The translations under genes were made by a program, and so were the position numbers. The notes beneath the pieces were generated by a model. The model had not been told where the DNA came from, made no database searches, and saw only the letters and a list, made by a program, of their open reading frames with translations. Of a stretch of DNA of 64,000 bases, positions 1 through 10,584 are shown one piece after another (positions within the stretch are counted from its first letter, which is position 1; the number at the start of each line of letters is the position of its first letter). This DNA is from Muraenolepis orangiensis (lineage: Eukaryota > Chordata > Actinopteri > Gadiformes > Muraenolepididae), in assembly GCA_027704905.1 (NCBI GenBank), contig CM051001.1:30967453-31031452 (forward strand), in the 5' to 3' direction.

Positions 1-208
1 CTCATTTTTGGACCAAATGTTTTTTTTATAAAGAAAATAATTTTATTTGAAAATAATGATAACACACATCACACATTGTGTTCAAATTTGCCTAACTTGG
101 CAAACAAAAACAAAACAGGCTAGATAGATTGCAATGAAACAGTAGTGCAATAAAACGGTAGTGCAATAAAATAGTAGAGCAATGAAACAGAACATTCTAT
201 TGGTCACA

Positions 209-392
209 TTACGTCTTCTCATTCAGCTCGTCTTCTACATCGCTGGGTTGTTCGCTCTCACTCCCGCTATCGTCACTCACGGTGTCTGCTTCCCGTCTCC
301 TCCCACATCACGTCATCCTTGCTGCCATGCATGGCATTTGATACGCAGCATTTCTCAAACCCATTAATGATGCTTTCTGGGGAAACGTCAGC
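209..392 (-). pseudogene. pogo/Tigger-type transposase, C-terminal fragment
   Basis: On the minus strand this reads DVSPESIINGFEKCC, then SNAMHGSKDDVMWEE, and after a frameshift an acidic tail DDSGSESEQPSDVEDEL with a stop at 209-211. The pattern SPE-x-I-I-x-x-F-x-K-C-C followed by an acidic C-terminus is typical of the end of pogo/Tigger-like DDE_1 transposases. It is the continuation of the catalytic part at 1706-2486. The two halves are separated by about 1.3 kb, so something seems to have inserted into the element. The fragment is broken and non-functional. The family assignment is from motif memory and not from a search. Confidence 0.6.
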
Positions 393-1700
393 CCGTTTGT
401 AGCGGCACGTGGGAGTGATTGTTTGAAATACTAACTAAGAAGCCAGACAACGCCACCTTGGGAATTGCACCCAAGGAAATAATTATTCCAAGCTACCAAT
501 AAGGCACTCAGGTTCGTAATACTGAGGGGCAGGAGACGTGGTTCCAATTCATCAAATGTTTTATTGCCTATATTAAAATATAGTTGAAAACACAATAAGA
601 ACATACACACTGGAAATAAAGGGGGAAATCCCCCCTTAGGGATGCTGAGGCTTACCAGTGGATGGAGGTGACGGGGGGTGAGCGGGATCCCAACAAAGTA
701 AATTAAGGCACCCGTGATCCTACACACTCATACAAAGGAACACCAAAATCAGGGGGAACACAGCACGACACAAAAAGGGGGGAAGCCGCCACCGGGGACA
801 CCAGCACCACACCTTTGGCTCTCAGCAACTAAAGAGGTGCAAACGAGACACAATTACGGGGATAAACAGCCAACACAAATTAATACACAAACCAACACAT
901 AAGTATAAAGACAATAAAAAGTCAATAATACAACGAAATACTGATCAGAAACAGATTAAATGAAATAAACAAAACAAACTTAATTCAACAGGGTCAAATA
1001 AAATAACTAATCAGAAACAGAGATGAATCGAATAGTCCACGATAACAATGGTTAAAATATGGCCCTGTAGTGAAGGGCAAGGGGACACAAAGGCACAGTG
1101 ACACCAAGACACTGCAGACAATGCAGGCCAAGACCAACACCCGCTAGGCAGTAGTGTAACGGTGAAGCCCAGTAGGGCAGGCAAGCCAGCTGTGCAGACA
1201 GACACAGCCGTGAGGGCAGACCAGCCTTCCAGGCAACACTCAGTCAGGCAGGCAAGACAGTCGTAGTAGCCGTGGATGCAACACCAACGTGGAGGCAAAA
1301 CAGCAGTCCTTCTTGATTACGCTTCCAGCGCAGAGCCTAGCAGACATTTTAAGGTGATGTTATTTTAATAATACCACATTCAGGAAGAATGACACGCAGA
1401 AGGTCTACCTACCGATCAGGCCAAGTTCAGACAAACACAGCAGGAGAGCTTCATTTACTGCGGCAGCAGACATGGGCTGCAGGATCCCTGCAAGGGTCTA
1501 CAACCAGCGATGCATTTAGTATTTAGGCTAATTGCCATGCTAGGTGTACAACAAACGGCAGCCACTGCAAACTCACCGGTGCCAGCGGAGAAAGCACGTC
1601 AGCGGAACCCGGAAGTGGCCTTCGTGCCAAAGAGCAAGAGGGAGCAAGAGCGACACTGACCCCTCTTTATAAAGGTTGCCCCGTGTGGTGATAGGGCTGA
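393..1700. other. Probable insertion splitting the pogo element; no gene recognised
   Basis: No convincing coding sequence was found; the open frames here are short and low in complexity. Read on the minus strand the right part contains a TATA-like TTTATAAAG (1665-1673 region) followed by GC-richer sequence with a donor-like CCG|GTGAGT, and the left part is A/T-rich with AATAAA-like motifs. That would suit a non-coding retroelement or LTR-like insertion into the transposase gene, but no clean ends or target-site duplication were identified. Confidence 0.3.
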
Positions 1701-1705
1701 ACAGT

Positions 1706-2486
1706 CTATCCTGCTACACATGCTTGCAAGATCCATTCACAGAGCAAACGTACTGCAGGCTTTTGGATTTTTCCAGACGGTGTCAGTGCGTGATTAGCAG
1801 CCAGGAGCCACTCTGTGGATCTCTTGCGCAGATGAACCTTGAATGGTTTGTTAACGACCACATCCAACACCTGCAGCTGGCTTGTCATGGCATTCAACTC
1901 TTTCACTTGCTTTTTGAGTGGCGTTTTGAAGTGTCCACGGAAAGCATCCAGAATCAACATGTTCCTCTTCTTTCTGAGTCCCCCACGCCGTCTGCCCCAC
2001 ACCACCTTGAGCCAGTCCACCACATGCTCCGTCTCCATCCAGCCCTTTGCCTGGGCACATACCATAATCCCCCACGTACGGGGGAAGTGTTGTCCCATCT
2101 GCGAGGCGCGTTAACATGACGGTTACTCGGCTCTTCTCGTTTCCAGTAGATCAGTAGATCACTGATTTGTCGCCTTTCTTATGCACAGTGACAGATGTTG
2201 GCATGTCAAAATACACAGGCGTTTGATCAGCATTGCCCATCTGATCAAGGGGGTATGAGTGCTTCTTCCTTAACTTGATCACATATCGCTGATAAGACAG
2301 TAGCTTCTCTCTGAAGTCTGAGGGCAGGCGCTGGGCTTGTCCTGCGTCGCAATGACAGTTGTTTGATGTCTCTGCTTCGTTTATCACCATTATCTTAAAA
2401 TTGGCATCGTAACTTCGTCTCTCCTGTTTATTAACTTGCCCTACTTTTGAGGCACTTTTTTCAAGTTGGTCGCTGTGTCTCTCCAT
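1706..2486 (-). pseudogene. pogo/Tigger-type DDE transposase, catalytic fragment with frameshifts
   Basis: Three minus-strand frames join into one protein. At 2486-2151 it has MGNADQTPVYFDMP, with the first catalytic Asp in the usual N-x-D-x-T-P-V setting, and then TSVTVHKKGDKSVIY. Near 2117-2000 the frame changes (RLADGTTLPPYV). From about 2060 to 1706 it has RKKRNMLILDAFRGHF with the second Asp, then QVLDVVVNKPFKVHLRK and LTPSGKIQKPAVRLLCEWIL. This order of blocks is that of the DDE_1 domain of pogo/Tigger and jerky-like proteins. At least two frameshifts make it inactive. The C-terminus is displaced to 209-392. Confidence 0.7.
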
Positions 2487-2629
2487 TTCTATCTCTCCAG
2501 GTAACTGTTTTTATGTACTGTTACTTTAAGACTTTGAGTTACTTTAAGTGTCGCGCGGTGTCTCGGAACACTCGTTTGGCGCGATCTGTTGTTGCGCAAT
2601 TACATGTGCAATTACGGTACATCGAAAAG

Positions 2630-2712
2630 TCTAAACCCCGATTATAAAACGACCCCTCTTTTTCAGATTTTTTTCTAGGAAAAAAAACCCGTCTTATATT
2701 CGGGTCAATACG

Positions 2713-2713
<1 letters not shown>
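2630..2713. repeat. Terminal sequence probably belonging to the pogo-type element
   Basis: CCCCGATTATAAAACGACCC, a T-rich run and then CGTCTTATATTCGGGTCAAT lie just upstream of the transposase fragment relative to its direction. The two outer blocks, TTATAAAACGACCC and CGTCTTATATTCGGG, look like part of a transposon end. The opposite end was not found in the window, so the assignment rests on position and on a general resemblance to fish DNA-transposon termini. Confidence 0.35.
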
Positions 2714-2754
<41 letters not shown>

Positions 2755-2838
2755 ATATATGTATATGTATATATATATATGTATATGTGTATATGTATGT
2801 ATATATGTATATATGTATATATGTATATATGTATATAT
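2714..2838. repeat. (TATATG)n/(TA)n microsatellite
   Basis: Runs of TATATG and TATA. It ends at TATATCAGTGGTGAAGCG. The reverse complement of that end, CGCTTCGCCACTGGTATA, reappears at the left edge of the microsatellite at 4787. Confidence 0.95.
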
Positions 2839-3282
2839 CAGTGGTGAAGCGTCAGGGCCTTCAAGGTATTCAGAGAAGACCCTGGAACTCTCAGATGAAA
2901 CCAAAGAATCGAATTAATTGTATTAATAAAATGTAATACAATTTAATAACATTTAATACAATTTAAATAAAATGAATAAATGAGAATCGTATCTGTGTTA
3001 TAATACAGTGTTACGTTGATTTGTTTGTCTTTCTCGGTCCATGCACGACGCATTTGAGTGGTTTTGTGTTGGAAAAACAATGCAACCAATCAGATATTTT
3101 TCTGGGTTGCTGGGAAGAATATCCAACGTAAATCAACCAAAGTATTCCCGCTGACATTGGCCCTTAGACGGAATGATAGCGTACGTTTGGATTGACAATT
3201 TGATCAACCAATCATATCGTGATTTGTAGCCAATGGGCGTATTCTTTCAGATTTCCCCGGCAGCTCAATATGGAGCTAGAGG
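2839..3282. other. No gene seen; AT-rich intergenic sequence
   Basis: Contains a short imperfect AATTTAATAA-type repeat (2905-2985) and otherwise unrecognised sequence. Nothing coding can be supported. Confidence 0.4.
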
Positions 3283-3357
3283 GTGCAAGGTGGTGGCTGG
3301 CGCGAGAGTGGATCTAGCGTAGTGTTACGTTTTCTACGTTGTTTTTTTTACGCCAAA

Positions 3358-3724
3358 ATGGCAACAGGTGAAGATGATGTCGTGGCGGAATTATTGTGTG
3401 AACCATTTTCAAGACGACCATTTAATGTTAAAATGGACATTATTAAAAGAGGCCGTCCAACACCTGACAATCTGGAGCTGACTCAAGTAGTTAAAGCAGG
3501 TTATGTTCGCCATTTTCAGTGTAGCAACTGGGAACGATACCCGTGGCTAACGGGCTCTACTAGCCACAAGAGGCTCTACTGATGGGAGTGTTGCTATTTG
3601 GGACCGACAAGAGAGCAGGGAATTGGAACTTATTTTGGATCTGAAAAGCGATCATCTTTATGACCTGATGGTGGTCGAACCATTCATCCAGAAGGACAGG
3701 AGAATGGATTTGGTCTTTAAGTGA
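3358..3724 (+). pseudogene. hAT-related / ZMYM1-like TTF-type zinc-finger N-terminus, broken
   Basis: From the ATG at 3358 the frame reads MATGEDDVVAELLCEPFSRR, then the block KRGRPTPDNLELTQ and RHFQCSNWERYPWLTGS, ending in HKRLY and a stop at 3580. The string RHFQ-SN-ERYPWL followed by a Lys/Leu-Tyr and normally CWECLLF is the start of the TTF-type zinc-finger region found in hAT transposase-like and zinc-finger MYM-type 1-like fish proteins. Here the CWEC motif is lost at the stop (TAC TGA TGG GAG TGT). An open stretch in another frame (about 3560-3724) reads GSTDGSVAIWDRQ and later DLKSDHLYDLMVVEPFIQK, ending in TGA; I do not recognise it. Probably a dead transposon-derived fragment, or the first exon of a domesticated copy. 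Confidence 0.5.
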
Positions 3725-3907
3725 ACATCATTGGTGAGTGAGACTCATTTGTCTTTGCTGGTTTTGTCTCAGTGTTGCGTCTCGTTGAGCTGGTTGGTGC
3801 ATTTTGTTTCCACACACTTGTTGACTGATTAGTTAATGGCTGTCTTGGGTTTGTTAAGCATTGTTGTGCATTTGAATTGAGAGTTTTGACTTGATCTTTC
3901 TTTGCAT

Positions 3908-4130
3908 CGCTTAACGTGAAAAGACTTAACGTAACTAAGAGTTACAAAACCACGATCAATAATCACCTAATTTGCATATGTTTTGGCATTAGCACTTTCA
4001 CCTTTTCACTTTCATTTTGACAGGTGAAAGTGCTAATGACAAGACATATGCCAGAGACATTTGGTGATTATTGATCGCTATTTTGGAACTTAAAGTTCCA
4101 AAGTTACGTTAAGCCTTTTCACGTGAAGCG
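3908..4130. repeat. Foldback (palindromic) MITE-like element
   Basis: The two halves are inverted copies. CGCTTAACGTGAAAAGACTT at the left pairs with AAGCCTTTTCACGTGAAGCG at the right. GATCAATAATCACC pairs with GGTGATTATTGATC, and GCATTAGCACTTTCACCT pairs with AGGTGAAAGTGCTAATGAC. The loop is about 20 nt around 4010. The element could fold into a hairpin of about 100 bp per arm with some mismatches. No target-site duplication was evident. Confidence 0.75.
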
Positions 4131-4358
4131 TGTTAGACCGTCCCTTTAACCGATAGCCTGTGTGTGGTGGTCTGTGGTGGTCTGTTACTTCACTACATGG
4201 ACTCTGCTTTACAACTATGGTACACTTGGAAATTGGCTGCGACAATCTGATCTTCCTAAATGAGATAAGGCATAAAGTGACTCCTCCGTGACGTCCGTCT
4301 GACTAGAACAACTGAATTTTCGAATGGTGGTGGTGATGGTGTGGGTGGTGGTCTACAG

Positions 4359-4743
4359 CAGGGGTTCCCAAAGTGGGGGTCGCGGGACCCCGAGGGGGGG
4401 GGGGGGGTCGCGAGATGATTTCAGAATCCTCTTGATGTGACCATGAGGTTTTTATTGTTAATAATAACGTGTGCATAGATATTTTTATATATGTACGGGT
4501 GACGAAAAATGAATTTTGATTCCGACAGATTCACGACAGTATCATTTGGAGCTGAAAAAAAAGCCACACACAATTTTCAATATCACGATTCCCCCCCCCC
4601 CCCCCCCCTTGGACTTCACGATGTTCTCGATGGTGAAGCTCTGCGCACACGTTGTTTTTAATGTTCCAGTCCCTCCGGTGATAGTGGGGGGGGGGGGGTC
4701 TGTTATGTTGGGGGTCGCGGGCTGAAAAGTTGTGGAACCCCTG
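4359..4743. mobile_element. Non-autonomous hAT-type MITE with 8-bp target-site duplication
   Basis: It begins CAGGGGTTCCCAAAGTGGGG and ends TTGTGGAACCCCTG, so the termini are inverted CAGGGGTTCC / GGAACCCCTG. It is flanked on both sides by the same 8 bp, GTCTACAG (4351-4358 and 4744-4751). An 8-bp duplication and CAGGGG termini are hallmarks of hAT elements. The inside holds long G and C homopolymers (near 4397 and 4591) and no transposase, so it is non-autonomous. Confidence 0.9.
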
Positions 4744-4786
4744 GTCTACAGAAGGTCCAGTTGTGATAGACACGCTTCGCCACTGG

Positions 4787-5104
4787 TATATGTATATATG
4801 TATATATATACATATACATGTATATGTATATATATACATGTATATGTATATATATACATATATATATATATATGTATATATATGTATATATATACATATA
4901 TATATATATATGTATATATATGTATATATATACATATATATATGTATACATATATATATGTATACATATATATGTATACATATATATATGTATACATATA
5001 TATATGTATACATATATATGTATATATGTATACATATGTATATATATACATACACACATATATATACATATATATACATATACATATATACATATATATA
5101 TATA

Positions 5105-5188
<84 letters not shown>

Positions 5189-5206
5189 TACCGTATATAT
5201 ATATAT
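4787..5206. repeat. (TATA/CATA)n microsatellite upstream of V1
   Basis: About 420 bp of TATATG/CATATA alternation ending in pure (TA)n with one CCG interruption. It joins transposon debris on its left to the V1 upstream module on its right. The equivalent microsatellite at 39714-39916 has a variable-exon 3' flank on its outer side instead, so this repeat may be a rearrangement or misassembly point. Confidence 0.95.
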
Positions 5207-5740
5207 GCACTTAAGGATTTACAAGACTCTTCCTCATGTAACACGATGTGCACCTCAACTTCTGTTCAGAAGGTGGGAAGGAATGTAGATTTGGCTTTGG
5301 AAATGGAAGCTCTTCCTCTGACTGCTTTGTTTTGGACGGATATCTTTCACTGGACTTTGTGGATTCCACAAGCTGAACAATAGAGCTATGTGTGTTCAAT
5401 ATGTCACAGAAAACACTTTTACTGTCACATAAAACATGCTGTCTAGTTGTGGTATCATCTGTGGTTATCTTCTAACTAGCTTTGTCTCTGCTCAGTCCCT
5501 CACCAATAGTCCCACTTTGTGGTTGAGTATTTGGAGGCTTCAACATGTACTCTGCTTAGTTTTCAGTGTAACCTGAGGACTTTACTGTTCCACTGTGTGT
5601 GTGTTGCTCTAACCACCATGTTACTGCTACACCATGTGGAGGACTGACTTAGGTGTTGTCTGCATGCTGGTCTCAGTCTGATGGGATCTCTGTTTCTACT
5701 GACATGCTGCACGCTATGTCGCTGTCCGTGGTGCTGGAAT
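5207..5740 (+). promoter_or_regulatory. Repeated upstream module of V1
   Basis: This block (GCACTTAAGGATTTACAAGAC through the RE1 site) is repeated upstream of V2 (about 9570-10103), V9 (54065-54610) and next to the gap (39183-39713). Shorter versions precede V3, V4, V5 and V8. It shows no coding constraint, and its repetition probably comes from duplication of whole exon-plus-promoter units. The REST site at its 3' end is the most strongly conserved part. Confidence 0.6.
5718..5738 (-). promoter_or_regulatory. RE1/NRSE (REST-binding) site, V1
   Basis: The minus strand carries CCAGCACCACGGACAGCG, matching the canonical 21-bp RE1 at 19 positions by eye. It lies 506 bp upstream of the V1 ATG. 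Confidence 0.75.
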
Positions 5741-6008
5741 GGCTTAGAGTTCTGTATTCCATTGTAACGCCGATATGAGTAGGTCTACTATATTGGCCAA
5801 CAATTCAGCTGATTTGATTTTAAAATTGTGTGTAATATGTCAATTATTTATTTCATATGGTGCATATATTCCGTAGTTTGTTTAATTATGAGTCCCAAGT
5901 TAAAAATTAAAAATATATATATATAGAAAAATATACATGGGAATAAAATATAATTTAATTTTACATGATTATGGCCACTCTTAATGTGTCATACTTCTTG
6001 GTGACTCA

Positions 6009-6026
6009 AGGTGTCGCTATGCACCT
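6009..6026 (+). promoter_or_regulatory. CSE/CTCF-like promoter box, V1
   Basis: AGGTGTCGCTATGCACCT, 218 bp upstream of the ATG, contains the CGCT core typical of the conserved sequence element of clustered protocadherin promoters. A TATA-like TATATATTAAG follows at 6125-6135. Confidence 0.75.
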
Positions 6027-6243
6027 ACAATTGAGCACAACAGAATACAATAGTCTTCCTTTCCATCCACCGCCTCTTGACGAGAGCAGTAGGCTACAGA
6101 CGCGGAACATTCGTCGACAAGCCGTATATATTAAGAGCCGACGGCCTCTCCGTTTCTTTGATCAAATCCATTTTTAGTAAGACTACGTTGTTAGAAATCC
6201 CCAACCTATCGTTTATATTGTTTATTACTCCGTTTTCTCAAGG

Positions 6244-8630
6244 ATGGAATACAACGGGTTCGGTCTCTGCGTGTTTTTATTTTCATTGTCTGCGCTGCAG
6301 TACGTTCATGGCGACCTGAGCTATTCTATTCAAGAAGAGATGAAGCTCGGATCTGTTGTCGGGAATATCGCCAAGGATCTTGGACTTACATTGGACATAT
6401 TATCTGCTAGGAAGGCTCGCATTGAAACAGAGGAAAACGAACGGAGGTATTGTGATGTCAATCTTCGAAGCGGAGAGCTCATTGTTTCAGAGAGAATCGA
6501 CAGAGAGGAACAATGCGGAGAAAAACCTTCATGTGTTCTTAAATTCGAGCTCCTTTTGGAATCTCCGTTAGAATTACACCGAGTATCACTACAGATACAA
6601 GACATAAACGATAATGCACCGAGATTCCCGACGGACATAATCAAGCTGGAAATCAGTGAATCTGCTGTCAAAGGAGCTCGGTATCGCGTTGATGCGGCTC
6701 ATGATGAAGATATAGGACCAAACGGTGTTCAGAGTTACACTCTTAAACGGAATGAACACTTTGTTTTAATTTACAAACTACAAGTGCTGGACGTAAATAT
6801 GGCGAATTGGTTTTAGAAAAGGAGTTAGACCGAGAGGAGCAGAAGGAAATTAAATTGTCTCTTTCGGCCCTGGATGGAGGCTCTCCTCAGAGATCAGGCA
6901 CAGTAGCGATACACGTCACTGTGTTGGATGCTAATGATAACGCCCCAGTGTTCAGTCAGGCCGTGTATGAAGCCAGTCTGCCTGAAAACTCTCCGTTAAA
7001 AACCCATGTGATTACCGTTAGCGCTACTGACGCGGACGAGGGTGTTAATGGAGAAGTAACATTACAGACTAGGCCGGATATCTGATAAGTCACGGAAAAT
7101 GTTTTCACTTGATCGACATACTGGAGCAATATTGTTTCAGGTGACATAGACTTTGAGGAGGGATCGAAATATGAGATTATTGTTCAGGCAAAAGATGGAT
7201 TTGGTATTTCTTCAGAGACTAAACGTATAATAAGAATTACCGATGTTAATGACAACGCCCCTGTAATAGCCCTGAAATCATTAACCAATCCAGTACCAGA
7301 AAACGTGTCACCTGGTACAGAGGTGGGCCTTATTAACGTGCAGGACAGAGATTCAGAGAAAAACCGTAAGGTTAGGTGTTCTCTTCAGCAACATGTTCCT
7401 TTTAAACTAATTCCTTCAATCAAAAACTATTATTCTTTGGTGACAACCGAGAAACTAGACAGGGAACTAGTGTCTGAATACAACATTACAATATCTGCTA
7501 CAGATGAGGGCTCTCCTCCTCTGTCGTCAGTGAAAGTTGTTCACATCTCAATAGCTGATGTCAACGACAACCCACCTGTGTTTGAGGAACAGTCGTATAG
7601 CAGCTATGTCTCTGAAAACAACAAACCTGGCCACAGCCTGTGTTCTGTTAAGGCCCATGACCCCGACTGGAGACAAAACGGTACAGTGATCTATTCTCTT
7701 TTACCTGGTGAAGTCAACGGGGCTCCAGTGTCCTCTTATCTATCTGTTAATGGAGACACCGGAGTGATCCAAAGTGTCAGGTTGTTTGATTATGAACACT
7801 TTAAGAACTTTAAAGTCTATGTAATGGCTCGAGACAACGGTTCTCCTCCACTCAGCAGCAACGTGACTGTGAGTGTCTTCATAACGGATGTAAATGACAA
7901 CACTCCTCAGATACTTTACCCCGCCCCAGAGGGGAACTCCTTCATGACTGAACTGGTACCCAAAGCTGCACAAGGAGGTTCTCTGGTTTCCAAGGTGATA
8001 GCAGTCGATGGGGACTCTGGACAGAACGCCTGGCTGTCCTATCATATCATTAAATCCACTGATCCTGGACTATTCAAAATCGATCTGCACAGTGGGGAGA
8101 TCAGGACCCAGCGAGACATTTCTGATTCTGACAACATGAAACAGAACATTCTAGTATCTGTGAAGGATAACGGACAGCCCTCCCTCTCTGCTACATGTTC
8201 CATGTTTTTACTGATTTCTGATAACTTGGCTGAAGTACCAGAACTTAAGGACATGGCTTATGAAGACAGCAGTTCTAAATTAACGTCTTATCTGATCATC
8301 GCGCTGGTATCCGTCTCCACCTTTTTCCTGACTTTCATTATTATCATTGTGGGATTGAGGTTTTGTCGGAGGAGAAAGCCCAGACTGTTATTTGATGGAG
8401 CGGTTGCTATTCCCAGCTCTTACCTCCCTCCAAACTACGCAGATGTGGACGCCACTGGAACTTTACGCAGCGCATATAATTATGATGCGTATTTAACCAC
8501 TGGATCGAGAACAAGTGACTTTAAGTTTGTGACGTCTTACAATGACAACACACTGCCTGCAGACCAGACCCTGAGAAAGAACCCAACTGACTTTGAAGAA
8601 GTGTTTGGAGACCTTGATGTTTCCCCTGAG
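6244..8630 (+). pseudogene. V1: protocadherin-gamma-like variable exon, frameshifted
   Basis: The ATG at 6244 opens MEYNGFGLCVFLFSLSALQY, a signal peptide, followed by EC1 with its Cys-x5-Cys and DINDNAP. The frame is then lost. One base is missing near 6771 (GTTTTAATTT against GTTTTCAATTT in V4), one is extra near 7070, and one is missing near 7130. The ATG-to-stop length of 2402 bp, one short of the 2403 in intact siblings, fits that count. From about 7131 on, EC3 to EC6, the membrane helix, the tail and the donor (GAG|GTAGGC, exon end 8630) are open. The promoter boxes are intact, so it may still be transcribed, but it cannot give a full protein unless the indels are sequencing errors. Its sequence is closest to V4. 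Confidence 0.85.
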
Positions 8631-9204
8631 GTAGGCAGACTCTAAAGCCATTTTGTAGTATTAATGACTTTACTATGCACAGCAATGTTACAAGTTCCAC
8701 TTTTTAAATTATACTTTTGAAACCAGATTTCTATATTCCACATCCTTGTAGTGATACAACTCAACTGAGTTGTGTTTACCATGAGCTGCATTTTAGTGCT
8801 CATTGATTAATAACAGGTCTTGAAAGTCTGATTTAATGTCAACCTCATGTTGTTGTTGGACAAATTGGTTTGAACTGTGGGTTGTACTCAGTAGTACACA
8901 ATGTATTCACATGTCATATGGATGGTAATGAACAGCAGTTCAACACAACACTGGGACATGGGCATTGGCTTACCTTTCAAAACTTTTAAATACTTGCTTG
9001 AATTTGAATTTCCATTCAGAAATATGATATATACATGCAATGTATATATGCAATTGACATAACTGCATCAGAACACTTTGCCTCAAGTACTCATGATGGA
9101 TTATTATGTAAGTATTTCACGAAACAACTGCCAGTGTTTAAAAGTAGTTTGTCGCTGAACAGTTTTAAAGCACTCCATAGTTACATGCATTTGTGAAACA
9201 TGAC
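8631..9204. other. Type-A 3' flank of a variable exon
   Basis: Non-coding sequence starting with the intronic GTAGGCAGACTCTAAAG. Recognisable versions follow V5, V7, V8, V10 and V11, for example the block around TTGATTAATAACAGGTC and the ACACAACACTGGGACAT block. No gene is seen in it. Confidence 0.6.

Positions 9205-9296
<92 letters not shown>
9205..9296. repeat. (GA)n microsatellite
   Basis: About 90 bp of GA repeats with a single AAA interruption near 9212. Confidence 0.97.
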
Positions 9297-9299
<3 letters not shown>

Positions 9300-9566
9300 T
9301 GTCGTTTAGCTTCCGTTTTCCATCACATTTCAATTTAATTTGTTAATGCATTTCTTCTTTAATCAATATTTAATCAATAGTCTTTGCAGGCTGACATCTC
9401 AATATGTTTTGTATATACTTATAATATTTTAATTATTTAATTAAATTTGGTAATGTTATTTGTGTGTTATTTGTACCTTTCCTAGGCATACGTATTGTAT
9501 TGTACATATCGTACATATTGTATATGTATTTTTTTTGTCTATTGTGGTATAAGTCAAGAAATGTGT
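9297..9566. other. No gene seen; AT-rich intergenic sequence
   Basis: AT-rich sequence with short TATTGTA repeats near 9490-9520. Nothing recognisable before the V2 upstream module begins at about 9567. Confidence 0.4.
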
Positions 9567-10080
9567 TGAGCACTTAAGGATGTACAAGACTCTTCCTCAT
9601 GTAACACGATGTGCACCTCAACTTCTGTTCAGAAGGTGGGGATGAATGTAGATTTGGCTTTGGAAATTAAAGTTCTTCCACTGACTATGTGGATTTGTAC
9701 GGATATCTTTCACTGGACTTTGAGGATTTCACATGCTGAACAATAGAGCTATGTGTGTCCAAAATGTCTCAGAAAACCCTTTGACTGTCCCATAGAACAC
9801 CCTGTCCAGTTGTGGTATCGTATGTGGTTATCTTCTAACTATCTTTTTCTGTGCTCAGTCCCTCACCAATAGTCCCACTTTGTGGTTGAGTATTTGGAGG
9901 CTTCAACGTCGACTCTGCATAGTTTTCACTGTAACCTGAGGACTTTATTGTTCCACTATGTGTGTGTTGCTCTAACCCCCATGTTACTGCTACACCATGT
10001 GGAGGACTGACTTAGGTGTTGTCTGCATGCTGGTCTCAGTCTGATGGGATCTCTGTTTCTACTGACATGCTGCACGCTAT

Positions 10081-10101
10081 GTCGCTGTCCGTGGTGCTGG
10101 A
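10081..10101 (-). promoter_or_regulatory. RE1/NRSE (REST-binding) site, V2
   Basis: Same 21-bp site as at V1 (core CAGCACCACGGACAGCG on the minus strand), 484 bp upstream of the ATG. It closes the repeated module that starts near 9567. Confidence 0.75.
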
Positions 10102-10368
10102 ATTTATTTTTAGTTATGTTCACCAAGGAGATGCCTTCATGAATACTATACCATTCAATTGATATGATTTAAGGATTGTTTTAATCATTTGCATTTAATT
10201 ATTGAATTATGTAATTATTGATCATAGCCTGTATGGTTTAAAGTTGTTGACTTAATGTCAAAACCTTAATGACGAATTTGAAAGGAAAACTGAACTTAAT
10301 AGTATAGGCCTTTATGGTGTTACATGATTTAGGTCCACGGTCAATGTGTTATACATCCCGATGACTCT

Positions 10369-10386
10369 AGGTGTCGCTATGCACCT
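10369..10386 (+). promoter_or_regulatory. CSE/CTCF-like promoter box, V2
   Basis: AGGTGTCGCTATGCACCT, 199 bp upstream of the ATG. It is preceded by GATGACTCT where V1, V3 and V5 have GGTGACTCA. Confidence 0.75.
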
Positions 10387-10584
10387 ACAATTGAGTTCAA
10401 CATTATACAATCGTCAACCTTGTTTCTCCCCACCGTCTTCTCACGGGAGCAGTAACCTACAAAGCTTGGACATCGTGTTGAAGCGGGACTAAAAGTCATA
10501 TGATCTTTCCGTTCCTTCTATCCTGTCCATATCTTTAGAGCGTTGTTGGCAATCTCGAACCAGTGTATTTTGTTCTGTTTGACA

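Noticed and set aside
431..1298. Open frames of 60-100 residues in the left end
   Set aside because: No domain, odd composition and no support from the surroundings; probably inserted repeat sequence.
4700..5400. Long Tyr/Ile-rich frames in TA repeats, also at 39.6-39.9 and 48.9-49.3 kb, and Cys/Val frames in the CA repeat
   Set aside because: Translated microsatellites, open in several frames at once.
9205..9296. CRISPR-like or satellite array at short tandem repeats
   Set aside because: Simple microsatellites in a vertebrate genome, with no spacers.
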